DNA of 64,000 nt from Shinisaurus crocodilurus. Lineage: Eukaryota > Chordata > Lepidosauria > Squamata > Shinisauridae. Position 1 is the stretch's first letter. The number at the start of each line of letters is the position of its first letter. A program made the translations under genes and the position numbers. The stretch covers positions 35,733,075 through 35,797,074 of the forward strand of contig CM037876.1 in assembly GCA_021292165.1 (NCBI GenBank), given 5' to 3'. Below are positions 53,236-63,428 of this stretch, in pieces. Under the pieces are notes generated by a model. The model was not told where the DNA came from. It saw nothing but the letters and a program-made list of their open reading frames with translations, and did not search any database.

Positions 53236-54169
53236 ATCACTATCATCCAGAGCAGTTTGCAGTTGAGCCACACACAAGGCTAACGGAAATATCCTGACAG
53301 TTGGCTGCTTTCTAACTGCCGTCTTCCCATCGTTGCCTCCCCCCAGATTAATATATAGCACCTCGAAGATCTGGAGAATTTCCAAATACTTGGGAGCTCA
53401 GACCCCCACACTTGAGCTAGGAGTAACCAACTGGCAATGGCAGCAGTGCACCCTTTGACTTCAGCATGGTTACAATCAGTTTCTTTGAAGTCCAAACCAT
53501 CATTTTATCTCTTGTTGCACATTGCCTGTGATACGCCGGTCCACTCCACACAGCTGTCACTGGGTAAGTCGGCAGGCATTTGAAGACGTGTCAGCTATCA
53601 TAGTGAAAAAGACAAGAGTTTTAAAAAGTGCTCCTCTTCAATGAAATTATTTGGATGCCTGATGAGAATATAATTCCTTATATTTGGTCCCATAAGGCCA
53701 GTGACATGACAAAATTGATTCTGAAAAACCCAGAGGCACCTGCCAAGGTCTCTGGTAGTTGGAATGGTAGAGAGGGGGAAAGAATTAAGGCCAGTGGCGG
53801 GTTGAGCAAAAAGGTATCACTTAATAAGGTGCTGTCTCAACAGATACTAAAATTGTTCATTGAACTTCCTACATTTCAGTGATGATGTCACATGAACTAA
53901 TATTATGCATGCACAAATGTTAGCATGAGTGTGGCTATAAAAATACCTGCTCATAGATATGCACACACTACTTGTGTATGTATGTGTGCGGGAGGCCACA
54001 TTCCCAGAAGAACAGCTTGGATGCCATTTCTCCTCGTGTTACAACTGGCAATAATCAGTAACCAGTAATGGGGATTTTAAAAGATCACATCCAATCCCAG
54101 GAGCAAGACAGCACATGCCCACTTGGTATTCAAATGAAACAGCCCACATTTCTAGGAACTATAGTTTGA

Positions 54170-54170
<1 letters not shown>
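53236..54170. other. No recognised feature
   Basis: No supported gene or repeat. Confidence 0.4.

Positions 54171-54202
<32 letters not shown>
54171..54202 (+). repeat. (TG)n microsatellite
   Basis: About 16 uninterrupted TG units. Confidence 0.95.
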
Positions 54203-54204
<2 letters not shown>

Positions 54205-55627
54205 CAAAATGGCATTCTCCTATACAGCACACCATACAAAATCAATCACATTAACTACTTCTGTCTTCTTTCTCAGGTTGAGGCTGTGTAGTCCTATGCA
54301 GATGTAGTTGGGAGTAACCTCCACTAAATTTTCAGCAAGACATGCTTCCATATAAGCATGCATAGGAACGGGCTATTAGAGACAAAAATGTATTATTCAC
54401 ATCACTTCTGAAAGTGCCCTTAATTTTTCAGTCTTGCGTTTCATTATGCTGGATAATGACCTCATTCATTGCTCTCCACTGAATTATTCAGTGTGTGTTT
54501 TTTCAACCTAAGAAATTTGTTGCTGAACATATAGAAACACTAAGGGTTGCAAAATCCCTTTAAGTGAACCAAATTCAGATCTATTCTGGCTCTACTTCTA
54601 TTGGCACAAACCATGAGAGGTTGGAGAAAAACTGAGACTACCTTTACATGTAGGCCCCAAAATGGACCAGGGTGTTGCTTCTTCTTCCTTCCCTTGCTTA
54701 AGAGGTGGAGCCCAGAATTTGTGAACAGATTAGTATATAGGCCCACACCCCTGTTCACACATTCCCTGACATCCAAACAGTCTCTCAAGCAATCTGGACA
54801 ACCAGGGCATGCTGGCCAAGATCCCAGTTTTCTCATTCAAAATCCCAGTTCTTCTCCTTTATCTTTTACTTTTCTCATCCTTGCACCACTGACTCTCCCA
54901 TGTACATTTCTATCACCTCAAAGTTGTGGGAAACTGGAAACATTTATTCTTCCTCTGGTATGTTTTCACAATATACACACAGTGAAATTAACATGTACCG
55001 GTAAATCTCTCACACGTTACATGGCCCAAGTGGGTACACCGAGGGTGGTATCCAGTGCTGCCACTTTGCTTATGCCATTGATGTAACACCTCTAGCGACC
55101 TTACATTGATGTAAGCGACCTCTAGCACAATGTCACTAGGTCACATTGCTATGGCAATGGCATAGTGCTGTATCAATGGCATAAACAGAGCAGCAGTGTT
55201 GGATACTGCCCCTAAACCTTTAACTTTAAACTTTAAAAATATAAATATGTGAAGAGGCCCTGAGTTTAAACATTCCTCTTAACCAAATTATGGACAGGGT
55301 GTCCTCACTTATAAATCCATTGTTGTGCTATTTAAGTCATGGTGGGGGGGTTTTGGCCAGCTGTCTTCCCTTTTGCACTAGGGCTCAGACAGAAGTTTCA
55401 TCTGACAAATCAAACTGTGTTGTATTTAGGGCAGGCATAGTGAACTAACTGTGTCCAAAAAGCTCCCTGCCCTTCATTAGGAAAAACTCTGCTGCAGGTC
55501 TGTATTAAGAGCCCTGAGAGGGGTATTGTATAAAACCCAATTACATGACCAATACCTGGGTGGATCCTGAATTCTTTATTTAAGGATCAACAGACAAGAC
55601 ACAAATGACCAAAAACAAAACAAACTA
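54203..55627. other. Mostly featureless; one MITE remnant
   Basis: GTAGTCCTATGCAGATGTAG and AAGCATGCATAGGAACGGGC (about 54288-54373) are arms of a CCTATGCATG-type MITE. Near 55030-55215 two AGTGCTGCCACTTTGCTTATG-like words lie in opposite orientation and form a weak foldback. The 161-codon frame at 54601-55086 has no domain I recognise. Confidence 0.4.
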
Positions 55628-55876
55628 CAGTCATGCCTTGGATTGAGAGCATAATTCGTTCCGAAAACGTGCTTGTAATCCAAAACACTCTTATATCAAA
55701 ACGAAATCCCCCCAAAAAAATTTGTACAGAGATTTTTAATTTAAGCTGTACTACAGTACTTGTATTGCAAGACGTCGCTTGTATATCAAGTCAAAAAAAT
55801 TAAATAAATATTTAAAAATTTGCTTGTCTTGCAAAACACTCTCAAACCAAGTTACTTGCAATCCAAGGTATTACTG
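55628..55876. mobile_element. Pogo/Tigger-like palindromic MITE, copy 4
   Basis: Starts CAGTCATGCCTTGGATTGAG and ends GCAATCCAAGGTATTACTG, with TA on both sides (55626-55627, 55877-55878). It is nearly identical to 15201-15449, including the CCCCCCAAAAAAATTTGTA core, so both moved recently from one source. Confidence 0.85.
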
Positions 55877-55878
55877 TA

Positions 55879-56294
55879 TAATCCTTTTAAAGAAAAACAA
55901 AGGGGATGGAGTAGAAAAGCCCACAGCAGTTAAGTTGTACATTTCTGCCAGACAAGGGTGATAACCTTGGCAAATAAAATAGACTCTGCAATATCCCCCG
56001 CCCCCTTTTGCTGTTCAAATGAACTGAATATGCTCTTGTATTTCATAGCTGGAGTGTGCTCCAGGAATTTGTAGTATGAAACCTGCCTACATCAGCATAC
56101 ACCATGTGCTTGGCCTCTTGGCAGACCAGATTACATTTTTAAAAAATATCTTGGAAGGCCTGCTGTCTTTGTTTAATATACATACATGCTTTCCTTCCAT
56201 GGCCACAGCAGCTGCTTTGTTATTGGAGATTTGAAGCTGAGGGAAGCTGTGTGCCTAGGCATAATCAATGAACAAAAGGTTCATTGGTCAGTAT
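55879..56294. other. No recognised feature
   Basis: No supported gene or repeat. Confidence 0.35.
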
Positions 56295-56475
56295 TTATTT
56301 TATTTTGTTTTCATCCCACTGTATTCCCAAGGAGCTGAGGGTGGCGTAAATGGTGCACAGCCTCCCCGCTCTTTATCTTTTAACCTGATAACGATCCTGT
56401 GAGGTAGGTCAGTCTGAGAGACAGTGGCTGTCCCAAGATCACCCAGTGCTTAATGGCTGAGTAGCAGGGTCAGCG
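56295..56475 (-). repeat. Old Sauria/Bov-B-related SINE
   Basis: ATTTATTTTATTTTGTTTTC, AACGATCCTGTGAGGTAGG, CAGTCTGAGAGACAGTGGC and AGATCACCCAGTGCTTAATG keep the Sauria SINE order in antisense but are strongly diverged. The tRNA-like head is missing. Confidence 0.6.
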
Positions 56476-56654
56476 GTTGGTGAGAGCGAGGCTTCAGCTA
56501 GAAAGCCCACACCGTTCCCACTCAGCTTTCATCCAAACAATTCATCCTTAAGGTCTGTTCATACTGGTCACATTTGGGGTGATCTCCTCTAGATCTGCTC
56601 TAGATCACACTAGCCACATTTGGGGCAATCTGCTCACTTGTCACATCTAATACT

Positions 56655-57150
56655 CCATAGAATAATAGAAAAGTAGAGTTGGAAGGGGCCTATAAGGCCA
56701 TTGAGTCCAACCCCTTGCACAACGCAGGAATCCAGGTCAAAGCATCCCTGACAGATGGCCGTCCAGCTTCACCTTGAATGCCTCCAGAGTGGGAGAGCTC
56801 ACCACCTCCCTAAGTAATTGGTTCCATTGTCTTATTGCTCTAACAGTCAGGAAATTTTTCCTGATGTTCAGGTGGAATCTGGGTTCCTGTAACTTGAGCC
56901 CATTATTCTGTGTCCTGCAAACTGGGATGATCGAGAAGAGATCCTGGCCCTCCTCTGTGTGACAACCCTTCAAGTACTGGAAGAGTGCGATCATATCTCC
57001 CCTCAGTCTCCTCTTCTGAAGGCTAAACATTGCCCAGTTCTTTCAGTCTCTCCTCATAGGGCCTTGTTTCCAGTCCCTTTATCATCTTTGTGACCCTCCT
57101 CTGACCCCTCTCCAGACACCATTTGTTTCCCAATACTGCAGGGGGTGGGG
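56655..57150 (-). mobile_element. CR1 LINE, C-terminal ORF2 region and 3' end
   Basis: The minus-strand frame (56737-57030) reads RRLRGDMIALFQYLKGC, HTEEGQDLFS, RFHLNIRKNFLTVRAIRQWN and REVVSSPTLEAFKVKLD. This is the standard end of CR1 ORF2. GAATAATAGAAAAGTAGAG at 56659-56677 is the antisense 3' end. The frame is open for 97 codons only. Confidence 0.85.
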
Positions 57151-57164
57151 CCACAAGACCTGCC

Positions 57165-57245
57165 ATGACTGGTATTGTCTTTTTGTTTTCAACATTTCTA
57201 TCCTGCCTTCCTATAAAATTACATGACATGCACACATAGCAGCAA
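57165..57245 (-). repeat. LINE-like 3' tail fragment
   Basis: TTTTTGTTTTCAACATTTCT then ATCCTGCCTTCCTATAAAAT resembles the antisense tail of L2/Sauria-type elements. It is short and diverged. Confidence 0.4.
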
Positions 57246-57409
57246 ATCGCATAACGAGAAATTGATATCACAACATCATCCTGTTGTGATTTCCATTCTA
57301 CTCTCAAATTAACACAAATATCTGTATACTACACAAAATGCAAACTTTACTGTGCTGTACTTTACCAGTAGCAAAGGTCATTTAGAGAATCATTTTGCTT
57401 TTCCAGTGT

Positions 57410-57837
57410 TAGGGTGGTCACGTGTCCTACTGCACGGAGGACAGTCCTCTATTTGAAGATGTCTATCTTGAAGGGCTGTCCAGTCCCAGTCCAGTTTAAA
57501 ACCAAAGGACCTTAAGGAGGAACAGCATGTGCCTTGAAGTTGCCCATCAACAGTTAGCACCTGGACAGCAGAACTGAGCAAGCACATAGGAAGTCTGTCT
57601 TCTCCACTATGGTGGGTGACATTGACATATATTGTTTTTCTGTTTAAGTCTGGGGTAGGGACCGGTGGTCCTTCAGATGTTGTTGGAATCCAATTCCCAT
57701 CAGGGATGGTGGGAGTTGTACCCCTGATTAAATTATAGTATTTTTTTTCTACATTTGCAACCATACATATAAATTAGCACATACATATATTATTCAAATC
57801 TGCATCCTTTTTGTCCTCTTTTTTGGTGGTGGTGGTG

Positions 57838-57881
<44 letters not shown>

Positions 57882-57967
57882 TTATTTATTTATTTACGGT
57901 CATAGACCAAAACCCTTTTTTGGTGGTACATTTTCTCTTTTTTGACAATGCATAAATGGCTACCCTA
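57410..57967 (+). mobile_element. TAGGGTGG-family hAT MITE with two later insertions
   Basis: Starts TAGGGTGGTCACGTGTCC and ends AATGGCTACCCTA. It follows 703-1109 but is longer, because a half hAT hairpin (about 57650-57727, GGGGTAGGGACCGGTGG to GTACCCCTG) and a LINE tail (57831-57915) sit inside it. Flanking duplication not clear. Confidence 0.75.
57831..57915 (-). mobile_element. Very short LINE 3' end with (AAT)n tail
   Basis: The antisense of GGTCTATGACCGTAAATAAA is followed by an (ATT)n stretch at 57840-57880. The 12-mer TTTTTTGGTGGT occurs exactly on both sides (57819-57830, 57916-57927), so this is a target-primed insertion truncated to about 30 bases of body. The 3' word resembles the tail of the LINE at 8541. 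Confidence 0.75.
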
Positions 57968-57974
57968 TCAGTAG

Positions 57975-58320
57975 TGCCACCAACTTTATATAATTCCCTC
58001 CACAGGGAGGCTGCCTGGCCCCAATAAAATCAGGCAAAACCTGGATTATCAAGAAGGCCTTTGGAATAAATTGATTTGTATATTGTTGCTCATCTGCTGC
58101 TGCAATAGTGGGGTTATTCCCTCATTTTAATTTACTCTTGCTATTTAATTCTGTTGTGCTATTTTACATCTTTGATTTTGCAGTTTTGCTGCTATTATTC
58201 CAGAACATTAGTTTGTAGTTTGTCATTTATTGTCACAATGATTTTGTTGTTAGCTGCTTTTGTTGTTACAGTTCATGTGAATTGAAAGTGGTATATAAAT
58301 GTTTAGATTAAATAAATGAC
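57975..58320 (+). mobile_element. L2-like LINE 3' end
   Basis: TCCACAGGGAGGCTGCCTGG and CAAAACCTGGATTATCAAGA resemble the L2 C-terminal coding text. The segment ends GAATTGAAAGTGGTATATAA then ATGTTTAGATTAAATAAAT, the typical tail. Confidence 0.65.
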
Positions 58321-58336
58321 GGCATATTTAAGAACA

Positions 58337-59102
58337 TCTACCGGTATATAAAAGAAGGTGTCCTGACTGACTGACTGATCAACGCCCAGCTCAAACCGTT
58401 TAATCTAGGAACGTGAAATTTTGAAGGAACATTGCTTTTATGATGTAGACCCCCACTAAAGAAGGATTTTGGGAAATTCCGTCCCTAAGGGGGTAAAAAA
58501 AGGGGGCAAAATTGCCCCACTCTCATATCTGCAATTCTGCAAATAGGCCCCACCTCATAATTGCTGCAGGAGCCAACTTGCTGCAGGAGCCAATAGCAGT
58601 AGTTATGCAAATAGCCCATACGACACTTCGAATGTTCGTATGAATTCCTGCAAGGGCCAATCGGGCTGGGTATGCAAATCTCCCCTAGGCCATTTAGAAT
58701 GTTCTCTGAGGGGGTGAAAACTTTTTACATGACGGGGTGAAAAGGGAGGGAAACTTTAAATGACTGACTGACTGTTGTGTCAAAGGCAGCCCCCTGTACG
58801 GTGCATTTCAGATTTAGCAGGGTACTTATCTGGGGGGCATTGTCGCATAGGCTCCATCACATTTAGACGGATCTACCCCAAACTTGGCATGCTCACTCTT
58901 CATCACCTGTAGACTCTCAGGATTAACCTAATTTTTCTTTAAAAACAGATATTTCTGTCACAAAAGATTTCTGCTGCCAGCACCCAGCCTAAACGTTACA
59001 CTTTCAGTCAGAGACACTGCATCTTTTCCATACATGTTTCTTTTAAAAACAATTATACCAAATCCTAAAATCCACGCAAGCGCAGCCTCAGGCAACAGCT
59101 AG
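58337..59102 (+). mobile_element. Non-autonomous Helitron, 766 bp
   Basis: Starts TCTACCGGTATATAAAAG and ends GGCAACAGCTAG, inserted between A (58336) and T (59103), as Helitrons require. The left part has TGACTGACTGACTGATCAACG and CAAACCGTTTAATCTAGGAA, typical of vertebrate Helitrons. A GC-rich CGCAAGCGCAGCC stretch lies just before the end. There is no Rep/helicase frame. A 54-bp segment (58781-58834) is an exact copy of 59346-59399 outside the element. Confidence 0.85.
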
Positions 59103-59149
59103 TAATAACATAAAAAGAGCCATGCTAGATCATACAGGTGGATTCCTGT

Positions 59150-59400
59150 GGGAGAAGGGCATCCTCAATGTACTCAGGTCCCAAGCTGCTTAGAGAAATT
59201 AAAAGTTGAAACCAGTACTTTTGAATTGCACTCGGAAACAGTCTAGGAATCAGTGTAGCTGTTCTGAGATATTTTTGCTTCGCCCAGCCCCAGTCAATAA
59301 TTTAGCTGCTGTTTTGTGACCCAACTGCAGTTTCTGAGCAGTGTTCAAAGGCAGCCCCCTGTACGGTGCATTTCAGATTTAGCAGGGTACTTATCTGGGT
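59150..59400 (-). repeat. LINE-derived repeat segment
   Basis: GGTCCCAAGCTGCTTAGAG, CTTTTGAATTGCACTCGGA and CAACTGCAGTTTCTGAGCAG form a common squamate interspersed repeat, probably from a LINE 5' or internal region. Parent and orientation are uncertain. Confidence 0.45.
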
Positions 59401-59422
59401 GCACACGAATTTGGCACCATAT

Positions 59423-59699
59423 CAGGGCTGGCCCTACCATGAAGGAGAGTGAGGCGGCTGCCTCAAGCAGCAGATGTCAGGAGAGAGGGACCAGCAGCAA
59501 GGTGTTGGGAGGACAGAGCTTTGTGTGCCATACAGGCTGCCCTGTATTCTCTAAGCAAGCCTGCTGCCCTCAGGTGCACTGTCTCATTGCCAGTATGGAA
59601 ATAAGATGCAACTGCCAGTCTGGTCAGTTTGTGTACATGAAATGGAGGACCCCATCCTGTCCTTCACCTTAGGCAGCAAAATGTCTTGGGTTGGCTGTG
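59423..59699. mobile_element. hAT-type MITE (CAGGGCTGGCC ends), 277 bp
   Basis: Starts CAGGGCTGGCCCTACCATG and ends CTTGGGTTGGCTGTG, mutated from GGGCCGGCCCTG. The flanks CACCATAT (59415-59422) and TGCCATAT (59700-59707) match at 6 of 8 positions. Same family as 39850. A 118-codon frame crossing it (59316-59672) is a by-product. Confidence 0.65.
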
Positions 59700-60077
59700 T
59701 GCCATATCAAATCAAATTCTGAATATGTCTGCACATGGAAAGAATACTCTTCTTGTTTGGGGGAAAGGAAGCCTGGATGTCCTGTGAATGTGGTGTGAAA
59801 TGTAAGTGCTATGTAGCCCACTGCATGGAGTCATTAAGGAATAATTAAATTTGCAACACATTTACTATTTATGCTTTTCAGCTCTTCCAAAGTTTGGGCC
59901 GGAATCCAAAGGCCTATATGGGAACTTCTGTATGTGCAACAGGGCTTCTGACACCTCTCTCCTAACCACACAGACCCTGGCCACCTGAACAAACCACCTC
60001 CAAAATGTAGGATTGGTATCTAACACCTATGTCAAACAGGGGAACGACAATATAAGAAAAAAGTCAGAAGCCACAGT

Positions 60078-60708
60078 TAGGGTGGCCACTTGTGCATCAG
60101 CAAACAAGAGGAAATGCATCACCAAAGAAATTGCATAAAAGCTACAGCTATGGATGCACATTTAGAAATCATTAGTATAATTTAATTTAAATAGAAATAA
60201 AATGCATCTCCCCATAGTGGGGAAGACTGTGACCAGGTGATCCGTGTGCCTGCTCAGTCTGCTGTCCAGGCGCGAGCTCGATGCCACTCTTCATTATATA
60301 AACTGGAGTTGTTACTGTTGCTTTTATTTTAAATGTTTTATGCTGCTGCTTTAGTTAATTGTATTTTTTATATTTTATTATTTTGTCTTGTAAACTGCCT
60401 TGAGAAGGCTTTGCCTCAAAAGGCATTATAAAATATACATATAAATTTAAAATAAAATAAGCAAACTGTTGTTGGGGAGCTTCAGGGCCTTTGCAATCCC
60501 TTCTTATAGTTCTTTATCTTTAAACCAGACTTGGACTGCACAGCCCTTCAAACAGAAGACAATCAAATATGAGGATAAAATGGAGAGAAAGATGAGGATT
60601 ATGTAAGCTGCCTTGGGTTCCTTGCAGGAAAAAAAGGCAGGATATAAATATAATAAATAAATCAAAGAGAGGGCTGTCCTCTGTAAAGTAGGGCACATGG
60701 CCACCCTA
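60078..60708 (-). mobile_element. TAGGGTGG-family hAT MITE with nested insertions, 631 bp
   Basis: Starts TAGGGTGGCCACTTGTGC and ends CACATGGCCACCCTA. The flanks GCCACAGT and GCCACGGC agree at 6 of 8 positions. An L2-like tail (about 60255-60460, ending AAATTTAAAATAAAATAAG) and a Sauria SINE fragment (60572-60660) have landed inside it. Confidence 0.75.
60572..60660 (+). mobile_element. 5'-truncated Sauria-type SINE
   Basis: GAGGATAAAATGGAGAGAAAG to GGCAGGATATAAATATAAT is the 3' half of the SINE. AATCAAA occurs on both sides (near 60562 and 60659) as the likely target duplication. Confidence 0.75.
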
Positions 60709-60716
60709 GCCACGGC

Positions 60717-61754
60717 ACATGTGTGGGAGCACCTGCTCATGACTAAGAGCTCTTTGGATGCAGACCCTTGTGAATCAATGGGTGGGAAATTGCCAGATAC
60801 ATACTTTTCTCCAACACTGATATCAGTGTCACATTGGGAAGCAAGTTAACAAAGGTGTTACAAAAGAGGGATGCAAATGGAAACTTGGACTTCTAACCCA
60901 TGATAATCTCCACCACATCTCTCTTGGTCTGACAGGCTTTAATGGGCAGTTGCTCTGAGAGATTTGTGTTTGCCTCTGGGTCTGTGGGTCTGTCACGGGG
61001 TAATGCTATTTCCGTTGATGCTGAATTTACTGAGAAGCAGCAGAACACACTTTCACACAATTTGTGCCACTCTCTTGTGTCATTCATATGTCATACAGGA
61101 CCCTTTTATGGCTTTTAAAAAAAGTGTTTTCCCATGACCACAGTTTAATGCGATGTAAATCTATGATCTCCCAGCAACTCTTGTGTAACAAGAGTATTTT
61201 TCATCTGAAATAAACTAGCTGAAATGTTGGCCATCTACGAAAAAGCGTGCAAAGTAGCAAAAACTTGTATATAAACATTCGTTTCTAGAGCAAACCCTAA
61301 TTCATAAAATGCAGGGAGACATTGTTTTTGAAAGTCTGCTGCCATGACTAATTATTGCAATCAGTAGGGATCCCTGTGATGGAGCTATTAAGATTACTAG
61401 TAGTAAATATTGGAGGTTGCCTTCTTACCACAAAATAATATGGTAATTTTAATATGGTAAGTCTCAATGTATGGTCAGGTACCATTGAGCAGATATTATC
61501 TGGTATGTAATATTGCAGAAATTATATACTGCACAAATCAATGGCTTTTCTTGCCTGAGAAAGTTGTAAAGTATTTCAAATGCACAATGCAAATAAATAA
61601 AACTGTTCTCTGGAGCAGAAAATTATCTCTACCACAAGCACCAAAGAAATATATCATCCTGTCTTTGAGCAGGCAGTACTGGAAATGGGAGAAGTCTCTT
61701 CCTCATGAAAAGGGCAACACTTACGGTACTTAATTTGCACAAGCCCTGACTCTA
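60717..61754. other. No recognised feature
   Basis: About 1 kb without a supported gene or repeat. Confidence 0.4.
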
Positions 61755-61870
61755 GACCAGATGCTTTGGCCTACAACCCCCATCATGCCTCACAGTTGGC
61801 CATGCTTGCTAGGGCTGATGGGAGCTATGGGTCAAAACATCTGGATGGCCACAAGTTGCCCACCCCTGCA
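61755..61870. mobile_element. hAT-type hairpin MITE, left end lost
   Basis: ATGCTTTGGCCTACAACCCC pairs with GGGAGCTATGGGTCAAAACATC. The right end GTTGCCCACCCCTG is intact and the left end is deleted. Same group as 12509. Confidence 0.7.
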
Positions 61871-62121
61871 CAGTGAGTGGGAGGAAATAACCAATACTGG
61901 ATACCCTCCTCCACTGATGGAGAATGGGGACTTTAAATCTGTATCTAGCAGTTACGTGTTGTTGTTGTTTTCATTTTTACTCTAGAGTAGGTGCAGGGCC
62001 CCCAATCTTGATCATAGAAAAGCTGGGTTTCAGACTTACAGAGCAATCCTATGGTCCCTGAAAGAGCATCCCAGGTACATAGTATATTGTGGATTTCCTC
62101 TCCTGAGGCCATAGTGTAGAC

Positions 62122-62220
62122 CAGTGTTCTCCAACCTTGGGTCCCCAGATGTTTTTGGCCTGGGGCATGCTGGGAGTTGTAGGCCAAAAACATATGGGGA
62201 CCCAAGGTTGGAGAACACTG
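62122..62220. mobile_element. CAGTGTTCTCC hAT MITE, internally deleted, 99 bp
   Basis: Starts CAGTGTTCTCCAACCTTGGG and ends CAAGGTTGGAGAACACTG. The flanks GTGTAGAC (62114-62121) and GTCTAGAC (62221-62228) match at 7 of 8 bases. Part of the left arm and the loop are missing relative to 26281-26418. Confidence 0.85.
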
Positions 62221-62336
62221 GTCTAGACACATCAGGAGGTGTGATACCAATGGGGATTCCTCCCCACACCCACAAACAGACACACATTCCTCCCACCCCT
62301 CTCAGCTGCTCCTGTAAGAATCTGGAAGGGAAGAGG

Positions 62337-63428
62337 CTAGAACATTATTTTTGAATTAATCCTTCCTAAAGAGTCAAACCTGGAAATGGGGCAAGCCAAA
62401 GGCAGGAAAACATGACAGGATAACAAGCCAAGCAATTCTATCCACAGCCTAGCATTTCTAAAGGTCACATATGAAAGGCTAAATTTAGCAACATCAATCA
62501 AATCAGAACTGCAGTACCTAACCAAAAGCTCCTGGGTTGGGTAAGCAATAATTGGATTACCATATAGGCAAGCATATTTCAGCCCTGGAGTGAACTGCCC
62601 CAGGTATAATCTAATCACAGGTCCTGTTGCAGGACTGGGAATTTCCCAACTTTTGGGGGGTAGGTCACAACTTTGATTAAGCACAGCACTGCCTTGATTA
62701 GTTTTGCCCATCCTAGCTCACCCTATTGACATTCATGATGACTCTTGCAGTGAGTGATCCCCCAACTTTTGCGAGTAGCCCAACTACAGTTGAGAGTCTT
62801 CCTTTCAGGCTGTGTGCTATTGTTATGTTGGATCTGTCACCTATGGTCCCTTTGAAGACTTTGTTTTTACCCTGTAAGCCTTCAGTGGTCCAAGCTCTCA
62901 GTGTTCCTTGGCACCCAAAGGCAAGGTCGCATTTCATTATGTAAACCCACCGAGTTCCTCACCATCCAGAGGCAAGTTTCCATGCTGCTGAAATCACTTA
63001 GTTTCCTGGCCACCCCACAGAAGCAGGTTATCATAACCTTTTCACCCAGACTACTAGAGTCTGGCCACCTATGTCTCTTCTTAGTGAAAGCAGTGACTTG
63101 TTTTTCAAAGGACCTATTTTTCTTCATTGAAACCTCAGGAGTTTTAATTGTTCTCCATCCAGCACCATTCTTCAGGAAGGATCTATCGAGATCCAAGGAG
63201 AGGTGTCTTTCAAGCCCCATCTTATCTTCTGGAGGTCCTCCCTCTACAAATTGTAGCCTCCACCCCTGCACCCACTTTTCTATCATGTGCTTGTTTAGCA
63301 ATTTGATCTCTTCAAACCAGCTTTTGGTTGAAAGCTTAGCCACTTCAACTGGTGTGAGTACTCTGAATTTAGCTGCCTCAAATATTAGGGTCTCTCCTTT
63401 TGTCACAGTGACCGTGCACAAGGACTAG
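62337..63428 (-). other. Unassigned series of open frames
   Basis: The minus strand holds a 179-codon frame (62882-63421), then 74 codons (62713-62937) and 124 codons (62337-62711). A 175-codon frame runs on the plus strand over the same place (62901-63428). The minus frame is rich in K, W and L (WFEEIKLLNKHMIEKWVQGW) but has no zinc knuckle, protease or other motif I know. A frame this long is about the longest expected by chance in 64 kb. It could equally be a decayed retroelement gene. Confidence 0.25.

Noticed and set aside
54601..55086. A 161-codon plus-strand frame as a gene
   Set aside because: No known motif, and a 98-codon frame overlaps it on the other strand. Near the longest length expected by chance.
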